Shown: positions 33,801-43,223 of the stretch, piece by piece
Layout of the letters: every line of letters begins with the position of its first letter
How positions within the stretch are numbered: position 1 is the stretch's first letter
Source: Pseudocercospora fijiensis CIRAD86
Lineage: Eukaryota > Ascomycota > Dothideomycetes > Mycosphaerellales > Mycosphaerellaceae
Assembly: GCF_000340215.1 (NCBI RefSeq)
Contig: NW_006921535.1
Coordinates: 6,113,414 to 6,177,413, forward strand
Direction: 5' to 3'
Length of the DNA stretch: 64,000 nt
The notes under the pieces: generated by a model
Seen by the model: only the letters and a program-made list of their open reading frames with translations
Databases searched by the model: none
What the model was told of the DNA's origin: nothing
Program-made: the position numbers and the translations under genes

Positions 33801-35326
33801 TCGTAATGTACCAAGATTCGAGCCAGAATGGCATTCATCACCTGAGCCAGGAAAACAAGACCGACGGCCATCATGGAAGGCCAGCCAAGATAGTTGACGA
33901 CCAGGGTGATGGACAAGACAATGGCTATGGGCTTGCGAATGATGGAGTCAAATTCCCAGAATCGTTGCGCTACTTCGTATACATCGTTGCGCATCAAGTT
34001 GAGGATCCTGCCCATGGAAGCGGGTTCCTTGACAGGAGGTGGCGGCTTGTTCTTTTGGAAGAACTTCTGGAACCAGCGCTTCTCAGAAGGGCTCGACTCG
34101 CCATTCGCCGCAGCATTTCGAGCGCTTTCTTCTGGCTGCGCCTCCTTCTTCTCTGGCGCCTTGAAAGCGATCTTCCTGCCGAGCGTCTTTTCGTATAACA
34201 TGGTGATCATCTCTCCTCGACACCGCTCGTAACACCTTCTGCCGAACCATATTTGGAGGGTATCGAGCTGCGCGGAAATGAGCCTGGTGGCCAGAGAGAA
34301 TGCAGCATATGTCAATGCCACCCGCTTCGGTCGTTCGGGATCCTCCATTGAGCTCAAGATGAGCTGCAAAAAGACGGGCGCGCCGTAGTCGGCAAGTTGG
34401 TCAGTGACTCCAACGGTGGTGACAATGATCAGGTCGATAGCGTTGGCTCTGATCAAGCGCTGGATGACTGTGCCTCGCAATTTGCGGAAATTCTCGTGGA
34501 GTCTCCGATGCTGGAAGTCGTAGGGAAGAGACCAGACATCCTCGTCTTCCATCTGCCGCTTGCTGCCGACATTCAGCATGGGTATCAGCCAGCTGACGGT
34601 CATGAATTGGAAGAGGCTCAGATTCTCCTCGGGACTGCGCAGAAGCGAGCTCGGGGTCGTGCCTGGCAGACTGATATCTTTCGAAGGCAAGAGAGGGTCT
34701 CGGAAGGGCATCGTCAGAACAAGAAGTATCGTCAATACGCCGAGAAGTGTCGTGGCAATCCAAAACGGGAGATATGATGAGGATTTCCGCACTGCCCACT
34801 CGAGTAAGATGGCCTCGGTTAGCGTCTGAAGGATTGTGATGGTGAATATCGAGTACGGCAGGGTTCTTGGCAGAAATAAATAGACCTCGAGGGCCATTAC
34901 TAGCCATGATGCCAAAGTCGGTAAGGTCCAGAGCAGTGGCCTGCTGGAGAGGAGAATGGGAAGAAGATGCAGCAAGAATGCAAGGCTGCATGTCACTGCG
35001 AGTCCCAGCGTCTGCAGCGTCCATGTCCGGCGCGGAATGAGGTCCACGTCGAGGACGGGCTCAATGACTTCCTGAACAAACGGCCTCGTCCAGCGAGGCT
35101 GCCAAGACCGCGGCGCCGTGAAGCGGACAAACTGGCCCAGAACGACGAGTGCCGCGAAGATGGCCGGAATGGCAGCGACGACGGGAAGGAAACATTCTCG
35201 GAAGCGCGCTTCTTGCTGTATCCACGGCTTCGTCAAGCAGATGCCGCCTCCATTGCCCGATTCGGTGATGCCGCCGTAGTCGTAATCGTAGTCGGACGTG
35301 CCGCCGCCGAACACGATCTGATCCAT
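30827..35326 (-). CDS. ABCC (MRP)-type ABC transporter, full length
   Basis: An intronless frame of 1499 residues from the minus-strand ATG at 35326 (MDQIVFGGGTSDYDYDYGG). An N-terminal membrane domain with several helices (the extra TMD0 of long MRPs) is followed by TMD1, NBD1, TMD2 and NBD2. NBD1 has Walker A GEVASGKT, signature LSGGQRARVALARAV and Walker B ILLLDDPLAALD (Asp where the catalytic Glu is expected, usual for ABCC NBD1). NBD2 has Walker A GRTGSGKS, signature LSQGQRQLVGLARAV and Walker B IIILDEATASID. ABCC pumps move glutathione conjugates, organic anions or drugs across the plasma or vacuolar membrane. Substrate cannot be told. The C-terminus is an aspartate run encoded by a CAT/ATC trinucleotide repeat. 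The frame stays open 100 codons upstream through a GGCGAT microsatellite, but a His/Arg/Cys-repeat N-terminus is unlikely. Confidence 0.93.
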   Translation of the reverse strand: MDQIVFGGGTSDYDYDYGGITESGNGGGICLTKPWIQQEARFRECFLPVVAAIPAIFAALVVLGQFVRFTAPRSWQPRWTRPFVQEVIEPVLDVDLIPRRTWTLQTLGLAVTCSLAFLLHLLPILLSSRPLLWTLPTLASWLVMALEVYLFLPRTLPYSIFTITILQTLTEAILLEWAVRKSSSYLPFWIATTLLGVLTILLVLTMPFRDPLLPSKDISLPGTTPSSLLRSPEENLSLFQFMTVSWLIPMLNVGSKRQMEDEDVWSLPYDFQHRRLHENFRKLRGTVIQRLIRANAIDLIIVTTVGVTDQLADYGAPVFLQLILSSMEDPERPKRVALTYAAFSLATRLISAQLDTLQIWFGRRCYERCRGEMITMLYEKTLGRKIAFKAPEKKEAQPEESARNAAANGESSPSEKRWFQKFFQKNKPPPPVKEPASMGRILNLMRNDVYEVAQRFWEFDSIIRKPIAIVLSITLVVNYLGWPSMMAVGLVFLAQVMNAILARILVHYEKKRRFATDAKLQIVSQFVEAIRHLRWYGWQETWLNQALTARQRELLLRVISNAWNLVIGFVNTLSYDLVPVVAFFSYTVIAKKELTVDIAFPALQLFAMMTSQLRELPGLIVSLINAWVAVQRIEDFMAEPDLQEMATEALIGDKLAVDKASFAWPGASEPVLKEVNISFPEGLTVVIGEVASGKTALLQALLGELDMLEGQLIRPPEPIGYCAQMPWLQSMSIRENILFSAPYDDERYQAVLDACALTPDLAEFKAGDLSLIGENGIGLSGGQRARVALARAVYSHTKILLLDDPLAALDQQTAESIVQECFTGPLLKGRTTVLVTHRTDLVLPVADQLVELTDGKAAIIDHDAAPATKTPAAEEAEEAQDEDQKKKQKAAAVPEKFIQDEHRAYGGVKASVYWEYIKAGDLRFWALTVFALLSYRGFALAEAWFIKSWGEAYQTKANVDVFIYNDDVGYHTSDLFDGLPPPDRNIKPWLITFLLLAIGQSLSYVASQGMLLVIVYTAAKNMFRDIMEKVAYATFRFYDTTPVGRLMNRMTSDIGVIDGGISQQFSSISWLMISWLSAVVVIASITPAFLVFTVTLAILFVLIFKRFIPTSQNLRRLEMVSLTPLMSNFGELLNGLATVRAFSAQSRFQDRVIHVVDTFQKMDHFYWSTQAWLMYRYDVLASLATFLLFVLALATNLSPGLTAFALLAATKFVVTTHGLCRQYGQLQMEFVSVERVVELLHLEQEPKGDVSPPAWWPSFNGDVVFKDVIIKYAPHLDPALAGISFTIKGGSKTAIIGRTGSGKSTLALSLLATIIPEIGDITIDQINLAKVDKQLLRTRITFLAQDPVLFPGTMRMNLDPVNLHGDEECETVLKRVCERQNWNLDTNIEAGGKNLSQGQRQLVGLARAVLRRSAIIILDEATASIDRDTAMQIQQVMHEEMKDSTVITIAHRLEAVRNADYCIVLGKGRILEQGPAAEMLREHRSDVVENVDDDDDDDE

Positions 35327-35397
35327 ATCGGCTCTCCTAGTTCTCCTTACCGCCCCGCAAACCCATCGGATGAAGTTGAGAGTACAGAAGTCCTCAT

Positions 35398-35505
35398 GAT
35401 GGCAATGGCAATGGCGATGGCGATGGCGATGGCGATGGCGATGGACTTGGCAATGGCGATGGCGATGGCAATGGCAATGGCAATGGCAATGGCGATGGAC
35501 TTGTG
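35398..35505. repeat. GATGGC/AATGGC hexanucleotide microsatellite upstream of the ABC transporter
   Basis: About 17 six-base units, alternating GATGGC and AATGGC in blocks and interrupted twice by a GACTTG-type unit. It ends about 70 bp upstream of the transporter start on the minus strand and stays in its frame, so it lies in the 5' leader or promoter. Confidence 0.9.
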
Positions 35506-36102
35506 CATGCCTTGCTGCTGCCTGATGCAAGGAGGCCGCTGCAAAGGATGCCGTCGTGTGTGCGTGCAGGATCGATGGAGTCACCGCCACGCACCATCCC
35601 ATTCGCCTGCACGAGACGAGGTGCATCCATCCCGCGGAGCAAACTCAATTCAGCCGGCCTTGGCATTCGTGGAGCGACATCACTCTTCGCCGACGATAAG
35701 ATAAGCACATGCATGTGAAAGTAGAAAAGAGATGAATTCAAGACTCCAGCCGAATCGGCTCCAAATTTGCCGTCGGTACTGCTCGACACCATTAAAGCAG
35801 CTTGGCATCGCAGAAGCATGTCTTGTAGGCGACTGAATTCCTCCTCTTCTCACATCAATGCCATCCATATTTCTCACTTTTCACTTCCAATTCTCTCCTC
35901 TTGCCAGCCACGCCTTGTGTCTTACCCTGCGAGTCATCACAATCCACGTCTGCTCGCTTCCGAAATCCTACCATCCGATCGACGACGTGAGTTGCGAAAG
36001 ACGTGCGCACTCGTAGTTAGAATCTTCGCGCGCACACGAAAGACGAGAGCACTTCCACCTTCCATCCCGCTTTGTCTAAGCGCCTTTGATGCTCGAGACG
36101 TC

Positions 36103-36270
36103 TCATTTCACTTCCCCGGGCTTCATCATGGTGTTGTTTGGTGCAGACGGCCTTGCCATGCCAAGAATGGATCGTAGGATTCTGGCATGGAGGATGGTAG
36201 ATTTTTCGGGCAGAATTGCTGGTGCTTTTGGATGGTCGCATCGGTAGATGACTTGGAGCTGTGAGCACAT
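36103..36270 (-). CDS. Possible very small Cys/His protein
   Basis: A 55-residue minus-strand frame begins MCSQLQVIYRCDHPKAPAI. The opening MC followed about ten residues later by Y-x-C-x-H is common among short, uncharacterised fungal proteins. There is no further support and a frameshifted continuation is possible. It may be the first exon of a longer gene. Confidence 0.25.
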   Translation of the reverse strand: MCSQLQVIYRCDHPKAPAILPEKSTILHARILRSILGMARPSAPNNTMMKPGEVK

Positions 36271-37066
36271 TTTCGAGCGATTGCTTTGGGAGAGGATAGT
36301 GGTGTTGCTCTCGAAGGGATTGATGAGGCTAGGGTGCTGGTTGGAATGTGTGATCGCTGGCAAGGCTTTTGCAATGCGGAAACAATATCAATCGAGAGTC
36401 GTCAGATATTCTGCTGCTCGTTCTTGACGATTACACGTGAGGTTCGTCGTTATTGCCTGCATGCTGAGGCTTGGCAACCGCTGCCCTGCGGCGAGCTTTG
36501 TATATTCCGCGCTTCTTCTCAAATTTTCTCTCTTCAGCGACGACAAGGCACATTTGTATGTATCCATCCGCGCAACGACTGTACCATCAGATACTGACCT
36601 GTTTCCGTCAAACAAGCAGACACAACGACACAGTGAGTTATTCCTCCCCTCGCGGCTTTTGTTCGAGCAATGCTAATCACAGGTGAGCAGCACCACAACC
36701 ACAACAGCAACAGCAGCAAAGAGTAAGTCCACCTCACCTCCCATACCGCAAGGTTTACATGGAAAGAGGTGGGAAAGAGAAGCCAGCGAATCGTCATCTG
36801 CGAGATCACAGCATTGCCACCGACCACGGAATTCGATGCAGACGCTCATAAGCAGCACGGCATGGGTCTGCTCGCTCCATCAACTACTAGTGGCCAAGGT
36901 CTTCCATGCTTTTTCGGAGTATCTCGTACTCAATCCTCGACCAGAAGCTCCGCGACAACTACTGGAGTGAAGTGATTCGCTGGCTTCACCGAGTATACAT
37001 TTGCTGTGTCGGCTCCGTTGCTCGCTCGAGACTCTATCATTCAATGCTGATCCGTATGTGTTTTAG

Positions 37067-37291
37067 ATGTGCCAAATCCGAGAGTACAAGACTCTTTGCG
37101 GCAATGGAGACTGCCGCCGAGTCGTCAAGAGCGAGTTCTTGGCGCGCACCTCGACCTGGTGCGACATTCGAGGTGGCAACAACCACGCCTCACGCCTTTG
37201 GGGCTGGTTGCACTGCCCCTCGAAGGCAGCACGCTGGTATATGCGATCGCAAGCTTTGGAGACCGAAGACAGAGTGCTGATCAGTGGGTGA
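37067..37291 (+). CDS. Possible small cysteine-containing protein
   Basis: A 74-residue plus-strand frame begins MCQIREYKTLCGNGDCRRVV and has Cys at positions 2, 11, 16, 32 and 50. The start resembles the MC...Y..C pattern of short fungal hypothetical proteins, and it lies divergent from the similar-looking frame at 36270. No signal peptide. It could also be a chance frame. Confidence 0.3.
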   Translation: MCQIREYKTLCGNGDCRRVVKSEFLARTSTWCDIRGGNNHASRLWGWLHCPSKAARWYMRSQALETEDRVLISG

Positions 37292-37321
37292 ATAGGGCCC
37301 GCAACCACGCCGCTCTTGTGC

Positions 37322-37346
37322 CGGTCTGGTTTAAGGCACCAGACCG
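37322..37346. other. Perfect 8-bp hairpin in a GC-rich patch
   Basis: CGGTCTGG (37322-37329) pairs perfectly with CCAGACCG (37339-37346) around a 9-base loop. It is followed within 100 bp by further potential stems (GCTGG...CCAGC near 37420-37440). This could be part of a structured RNA, but I match it to no known family. Confidence 0.4.
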
Positions 37347-38370
37347 TCGCCCGCAGACGTTCTGCTGGGCTTGCCGTCCGGCTCCCGGGGGGCTCTCGCC
37401 TCTCGGTGAGCTGGAGTGGCGAGCCAGCTTGTGGTATGCTAGAGTCCCGTTCATTTTCACCTACTCACCAGTAGCATCACCATCATCAGTCGAGCAAGCA
37501 GTATTTCCGCTGGACATTCCCTTCCAAGGACTTGGTTTCACTTTTATACACTGGAATGAATGGGCCTGTTGGGGAGCGCAAGCACAAAACCAGCCTGGAT
37601 GAGGACGAGAAATGGGGTGGCCGGTGAAGGAACCATTCAGGCTCTCTCTCTTGGTCAAGGGCCACGGCTTCTCTTCTCGGATACGCCGCATGGTTGAGCA
37701 TTCTGGAGCAATGGACATGATACTTCATTGGAGAGCCGCACCTCGTCCACGCAGTCGAGCAGCGTTATCGAAGCTATCATGAAGCTGAGGCTTCGCAGTT
37801 CTTTGCGCCTGAATCTGTGAACATGGCATTGATTGCGGATTCTTCTCGCAGCACCGATACGCCTCTTCCAGCAAGAAAGCGTCCCCAAAGCACATGACCT
37901 CCAACCCAGATAGCACCTTGAGATTCAGACTCGAAATCGCTTTCTGGCGCCACTGAGCTCGACTTCTACTCCAATCACCCAATAGTCCTCTCTTTGACCT
38001 CCAGATCGCGGATTGGGATAGAGAGGGCATTGGGCTTCTTCCAGTCGTCAATGAATGACATTCGCTCCAACGCTGCTCCTTCCTTGTGCCTCGTTGAAGG
38101 TCAAGATACGATCAGAGACTATAGCACCCCAGGCAAGCACGAATGCTGGAGGCGCTGCCATGGCCAGCATGTGACGCTCGTGCAACAAGAGTCTTCTGAG
38201 CTCGTCGGCTCGAGAGGCATAACCAGTCTGGTCTACTGCCAGAGGGAGACGACGTAGCGCCTTACCGGAGATATGGCCACTGGCTGTTGGAGTCGCGTTC
38301 TGACTTCTGCTGGATGTGAGCTCCACGAATCCAGGTCTGGTGCTCTCCTTTCCCTGGACGGCTTGATCTA

Positions 38371-38649
38371 TCACTTTCCCCATGGTATGTCGAACGCCAG
38401 TCGACAAAGACCAGCGAAGCGGCTATACCAATTGGTTATAATCAAATTGCGACGCTCAGTTGCGTTGCGTGGTCCGTTGCCCACCTCGATAGCGCTAGCA
38501 GTCAATCCTGAAGAGTATGGTGGCAGCCAACGGAGGCTCTCCATGCCGAGGGTGTAGCCAAGGACACCAGTGTGGTCGCTTGGGATCGCAGGCTGAGGAA
38601 ATCCGTTCTGGTATGCACCGAAGATGGTATGTCGAACGCCAGTCGACAT
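38371..38649 (-). CDS. Possible hypothetical protein, 92 residues
   Basis: A minus-strand frame begins MSTGVRHTIFGAYQNGFPQP and ends AFDIPWGK. The sequence GVLGYTLGMESLRWLPPYSS reads protein-like, but no domain is recognised. The first 25 bases (encoding MSTGVRHT) are repeated 242 bp further along, after which another protein-like frame continues (38381-38048), so the locus may be an interrupted or duplicated gene. Confidence 0.25.
   Translation of the reverse strand: MSTGVRHTIFGAYQNGFPQPAIPSDHTGVLGYTLGMESLRWLPPYSSGLTASAIEVGNGPRNATERRNLIITNWYSRFAGLCRLAFDIPWGK
38382..38648. repeat. Pair of 25-bp perfect direct repeats 242 bp apart
   Basis: The same 25 bases (beginning ATGGTATGTCGAACG) occur at 38382-38406 and 38624-38648. 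Confidence 0.85.
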
Positions 38650-38901
38650 TCTACGAGGCCGACCCGGACAGAGTGGAAATGGACTGAAGATGATGCTGCT
38701 TGCTCGACTGTGTGAAACGCTTTTCCCTGCCCTGCCCTGCTTTACCACGTGAAAGCGCGATCTCGGCACGTGTTTCCGAGAAAGCTTGTTCCCCGCATCA
38801 CGTCTTCTGCCTTTCCCTCGCGTCTGCTTGCTCTCTTTCTGCCTGCTACATCTCACTGACATGCGCCACCAGAGCTCACCTCCGCCCACTCCACCACCGT
38901 C

Positions 38902-41637
38902 ATGACTTCGCGGCGTGCGACGGCGAAGTCGACCTCTCTTGTGGGACGCCGCAAGATTGGGAAGACGAGGAAGAAGGCGGGACGCCGCCACGATGACGAC
39001 CCGGCGGAAAGCGACGACGAGAACGACATGCTCGAGAGTACGCTGCCGCCGTACCTGCAGCAGAGGAGAGCGGAGCAGAGGGAGGAGGAGGCTGCGGGAG
39101 GCGAGGGTGCGCTGAGAATGCCGCCCTCACCTCCAGACGAACCAGAGCTGCAATGGCGGCGAGACCTCGCCGAGAAGCCACAATTGCCTGGCCTCACCGC
39201 GCCAGAGGCTCACGCAGACCGGCCGACGCTCGACGGCATAGGCAGCATCCCTGCGCCTATCGCCAAATTCCTGAAGCCCTATCAGGTGGACGGCACGGAG
39301 TGGCTGCACCGCCTGTTCGTCACGCAGAAAGGCGGAATCCTCGGCGACGACATGGGCCTTGGCAAGACAATCCAGATCATCGCCTTCCTGACCGTGGCCT
39401 TCGGCAAGACAGCAGACGAGAGAGACGCCAAGCGCATGCGCGTGTTCCGCAACAAGTACGAAGACCTCTGGTACCCGCGAGTCCTCATCATCTGCCCCGG
39501 AACCCTGATGGAGAACTGGAAGAACGAGCTCGACCGCTGGGGATGGTGGCACGTCTACACATACCACGGAAGCGCCGTCGAGAAAGACTCCGCTCTTGCC
39601 GCAGCAGCAAGTGGCCGCCTCGAGATCATGATGACTACATACACCACTTACACCAACAGCCAGGATGCCATCAACCAGATCAGATGGGATTGCGTGATCG
39701 CAGATGAGTGCCATTCCATCAAAAACCACAAATCCGAAACCTCTCAAGCCATGAATAACGTCAACGCGCTTTGCCGCATCGGCCTCACTGGCACCGCCAT
39801 TCAGAACAACTACGAAGAGCTATGGGTACTGCTCAATTGGACCAATCCTGGCTGCGTCAGCTCCCTTGCCTCGTGGAAGCGCCGAATATGCGTGCCGCTC
39901 AAGCTCGGACAAAGTCATGACGCAACCAACTCTCAGCTGAAGAAAGCCCGCGATCTGGCCAAGAAGCTTGTACAGAACCTGCTACCAAGATTCTTCCTCC
40001 GCCGTACAAAGGCACTGATTGCACACCAACTACCCAAAAAGACAGATCGAGTCGTGTTCTGCCCACTCACCGAGACACAAGCTCAGGCATACAACAACTT
40101 TGTCGACCACGAACTCGTCCACGCGATTCGCGATTCTCAAGAGCCATGCTATTGTGGCTCCGGCAAGAAGCAAGGCTGGTGCTGCATGGCTTACGTTGAA
40201 GGATATGGGCCTTGGAACATGTTCGTATTTCCAGTGCTGCACACCATTCAGAAGCTTTCGAACCACCTCGCGCTCATGCTACCGACTGGCATCGCCGACC
40301 CAGAGAAACACGAGAAAGAGCTTGACGCGATGAAGATTGCCCTTCCAGATCTGTGGAAAGACCTGTACCAAACACGCGATAACATTAAGCACAAAGCAAA
40401 TGCAGAATTCTGCGGCAAGTGGAAGGTATTGAAGAAGTTGCTGAAGCTTTGGTACGACAATGGTGACAAAGTCTTGGTCTTCTCGCATTCGGTGAAGCTA
40501 CTCACGATGCTTGAACTACTCTTCAGGAGCACGACTACCTACAATGTGTCTTATCTCGACGGAAGCTTGAGCTACGCAGCTCGACAGGAGGCTGTGGACG
40601 AGTACAATGCAAACCCGAACCAGTTTGTCTTCCTGATCTCTACAAAAGCTGGAGGCATGGGCATCAACGTGACAAGCGCAAACAAGGTTGTCATCATGGA
40701 TCCAAACTGGAACCCAGCATACGATTTGCAAGCACAGGACAGAGCATATCGGATCGGCCAGACCAGAGACGTGGAGGTCTTCCGTCTTGTTTCAGCCGGC
40801 ACAGTCGAAGAGATTGTATATGCCAGACAGATTTACAAGCAGCAGCAGGCGCAGATCGGCTACAACGCATCGGTCGAGCGGCGATACTTCAAGGGTGTGC
40901 AAGGCCAGGCAGAGCACAAAGGTGAGATCTTTGGCCTCAAGAACCTTTTCGCCCCGCTCAAGACGAACGTCGTGCTGCAAGACATCGTCAACAAGACCAA
41001 CATCGCCGAAGCTAGAGCAGGAGTAGAGATTGCTGGCCTCGAGCTTGAATCAACTCCAGGAGATGAGGATGAATTTGAAGCAATTGGACGTGCGCAGAGA
41101 GAGTCGACTGAAGCAGGAATCAGCGACCTCGCAGCAGAAATCCTGGACGAACCCAGCCGCAAGCGCAAACTGCAGCAAGACAACGCCAAGAAAGACGCCG
41201 TCAAAGCCATTTTGGCATCAGCTGGCGTAGAATACACACATGAGAACGCAGAAGTCATCGGCACGTCGAAATGGGAAGCCAAGATTTCGTCGCGAGCACA
41301 GAAAGCCGGCAACGACCTTGACTACATCGACGAACGCGCCTTTGCCAAAGCTACCCAAGACTCCCAAGAAGCTGGGTTCGTATACCCACAGGACGACGAT
41401 GACGACGACGCGATTGATTTGGACGATGGTTTAGGCAAGATTCGGTACAAATACCGCCCTCCAGAAGACGTCCGAATGCGTCAATTCTGCACCATGGCCA
41501 AGATGTATGGATATGAGGGCAAAGTTTCGGAGTTTGCTTTGGTGGTCGAGGGCTGGAGTCAGGAGGAGAGGAGGGATTGTTTGGAGAGGTTTTATAAGGA
41601 TCGGAGAGAGATTTTGGTCAAGCAGCGCTCGAAGTAA
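38902..41637 (+). CDS. SNF2-family helicase, ERCC6L2-like
   Basis: An intronless frame of 911 residues. The N-terminus is basic (GRRKIGKTRKKAGRRH) and acidic in turn. The SNF2 ATPase core starts at about residue 118 (IAKFLKPYQVDGTEWLHRLF) with motif I GDDMGLGKT (148-156), motif II DECH (in VIADECHSIKN), LTGTAIQNN as motif III, and helicase-C motifs VLVFSHSVKLL, LISTKAGGMGINV and QAQDRAYRIGQTRDVEVFRL. At about residue 415 an inserted CYCGSGKKQGWCC zinc-binding motif sits between the lobes. That Cys insert is characteristic of ERCC6L2/RAD26-like helicases, which act in DNA repair and double-strand-break processing. The C-terminal helix (WSQEERRDCLERFYKDRREI) is typical. The start is the first ATG after an in-frame leader. 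Confidence 0.88.
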   Translation: MTSRRATAKSTSLVGRRKIGKTRKKAGRRHDDDPAESDDENDMLESTLPPYLQQRRAEQREEEAAGGEGALRMPPSPPDEPELQWRRDLAEKPQLPGLTAPEAHADRPTLDGIGSIPAPIAKFLKPYQVDGTEWLHRLFVTQKGGILGDDMGLGKTIQIIAFLTVAFGKTADERDAKRMRVFRNKYEDLWYPRVLIICPGTLMENWKNELDRWGWWHVYTYHGSAVEKDSALAAAASGRLEIMMTTYTTYTNSQDAINQIRWDCVIADECHSIKNHKSETSQAMNNVNALCRIGLTGTAIQNNYEELWVLLNWTNPGCVSSLASWKRRICVPLKLGQSHDATNSQLKKARDLAKKLVQNLLPRFFLRRTKALIAHQLPKKTDRVVFCPLTETQAQAYNNFVDHELVHAIRDSQEPCYCGSGKKQGWCCMAYVEGYGPWNMFVFPVLHTIQKLSNHLALMLPTGIADPEKHEKELDAMKIALPDLWKDLYQTRDNIKHKANAEFCGKWKVLKKLLKLWYDNGDKVLVFSHSVKLLTMLELLFRSTTTYNVSYLDGSLSYAARQEAVDEYNANPNQFVFLISTKAGGMGINVTSANKVVIMDPNWNPAYDLQAQDRAYRIGQTRDVEVFRLVSAGTVEEIVYARQIYKQQQAQIGYNASVERRYFKGVQGQAEHKGEIFGLKNLFAPLKTNVVLQDIVNKTNIAEARAGVEIAGLELESTPGDEDEFEAIGRAQRESTEAGISDLAAEILDEPSRKRKLQQDNAKKDAVKAILASAGVEYTHENAEVIGTSKWEAKISSRAQKAGNDLDYIDERAFAKATQDSQEAGFVYPQDDDDDDAIDLDDGLGKIRYKYRPPEDVRMRQFCTMAKMYGYEGKVSEFALVVEGWSQEERRDCLERFYKDRREILVKQRSK

Positions 41638-42492
41638 TGTTTTGGGACGAAGCGCTTGCATCAACGAGTGGTATGTTTTATGGGTGGTATGAGTTATGAG
41701 AGAGATACCCACCTTTGCCTTTGCCTTTGCGGGCGAGGCTATGAATTTGCATCATGTTTTTGCTTCGTTTTGTGGGTTCGCTTCTGTCGCGTGTGTGGGT
41801 TCTGTGCTTGTAGTGGCAAATGCGATTGGACTTGTGATCAAGTGAGATCTTCGAATCGAGATGCGTGTGCATGAGGTGAGACTGAAAAGCTTTACCTCTT
41901 TTGCCGCTGCGCTTCTACGCTCTACGTTCGGCTCTATGCTTTTGATATGAAAGCTGGTAGATGGTACGAGGAGCAGAATTCTAGAAGCCTGAGATCTTCC
42001 TGCCAAGGGGATTGCAATGCTTGGGGGTGTTTCCAGATCTTTGGCACATTTGCGAATTTCCTCGAAGATGCTGCCCTCTAATTTACGGCTTTTTGTCAAT
42101 TCGGGGGTCGATGTTGTGGTGGCCATCCAGCTTTGCCTCCAACAACTCCATTCTTCATCGCCATCAAGTTGACGCCCTTACGAAATCGCATATACGTTCG
42201 CCGTCCTGACGTGTTCGAACCACCATTGTTCCCCGTCCGAGATTCAAGAGCAGCGAATGATGATCCCAGAGAAAATTGTTGCCTTTCTTGAGTCACAAGG
42301 CCTCAGCGCATGGAACGAGACTGGCACATGAATACCCTCTGCCGATTCCCTCGAAAGGCATATCGCAAGAGCACGATCTCGAAGTCCTCCACGGAATAGC
42401 GCCTGCTGAGAGCCCAGCATCAAAACACGGCGAAGAGTGTCCCGAACTTGGTCTGCCAGTCTCTACACGAATCAAGCTATGCTACCCACTCC
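41638..42492. other. Intergenic stretch
   Basis: No gene is supported. A 124-codon minus-strand frame starting at 42126 has a partly protein-like start (TKSRKLEGSIFEEIRKCAKD) but no domain. Part of 42250-42490 may be the unreadable 3' end of the broken hydrolase gene. Confidence 0.4.
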
Positions 42493-43223
42493 TTACCCAG
42501 CAACCACGCCATACCAGCCATCGACTTGTTCTTCAGTTCTCGGATCATGGACATTCAGCTTGAGAACATGCTCCAGCCTCTTTAATGTCTCTTTGGCTTG
42601 TCGCTGGGATGCAACCTCTCCATCTTTCTTCTCTCCTGACTTCCAAAGCTGCTGATACTTCTCCAGCACGATTTCCTCGGTGAAAAGCCACGGGATGGCG
42701 ATGAAGTGGCCTGTAATTTTGTGCTTCAAATTGGAGTTCAGTTGTTGTGCCGTCACGGATGCCACAGTGCCGCCTGCTTGCAGAAAACCCCCCCAACAAC
42801 GAATCCGGCATTGAGATTGCCGCCGAATTCCGCTTCGGCATGCTCATCAAGCCAAGTGATACTATCCAAACCATCATGCACCGATTTTGGGAAATTCATG
42901 CTCCGGACTGAGTCGATATGCGGCCGATATGACTATTCTACTGCCCCGAAATCTTCTGCGTATTCTCGACCGGGTCGTGTGCACGTCTCCAAGCTCCCGG
43001 AAAAATACCCTCCGCCGTGGAAAAAGACGATGAGTGGTGCTTCGGAAGAAAGCTTTGTGGACCGCCAGATCTTCAGCTTCGCTTCGTGTCCATGTGGAAG
43101 TTGGATGCTGGGGTAGAATTCTTCGATTTTCTCTGAAATGGGGCCTAATGCTGGGATGAGTTTGGTTTCCATTTCGGCTAGGTCTTGGCGCATGCGCAGA
43201 AATTCATGATCTAATCCCGCCAT
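42493..43223 (-). pseudogene. Alpha/beta hydrolase (Abhydrolase_3 esterase-like), broken
   Basis: The minus strand begins with a good ATG at 43223 (MAGLDHEFLRMRQDLAEMET) and reaches the oxyanion motif FFHGGGYFSG, as in hormone-sensitive-lipase-type esterases. It then breaks. The expected strand after DFGAV is interrupted by TAG, the PEHEFPK motif lies in a different frame from the following SVHDGLDSITWLDEHAEAEF, and the nucleophile-elbow region (VVGGV...) breaks again within a G7 run before resuming as ASVTAQQLNSNLKH and IPWLFTEEIVLEKYQQLWKS. At least two frame changes and one stop are visible, and the C-terminal Asp/His part of the catalytic triad cannot be found. No arrangement of introns repairs this, so it is a pseudogene, or a region with several homopolymer base-call errors. 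Confidence 0.75.

Larger units (their letters stand above)
35506..38370. other. Intergenic stretch with a few doubtful small genes
   Basis: No large gene. Two small frames opening MC and followed by Cys/His-rich sequence are listed separately. A minus-strand region at 38050-37680 reads protein-like in changing frames (FIDDWKKPNALSIPIRDLEV, then GAIWVGGHVLWGRFLAGRG), which suggests a decayed gene. A GC-rich, hairpin-rich patch lies at 37300-37450. Confidence 0.4.

Noticed and set aside
35327..35626. 100-residue N-terminal extension of the ABC transporter
   Set aside because: It is the translation of a hexanucleotide microsatellite (His/Arg/Cys repeat) with no similarity to ABCC N-termini. The ATG at 35,326 is natural.
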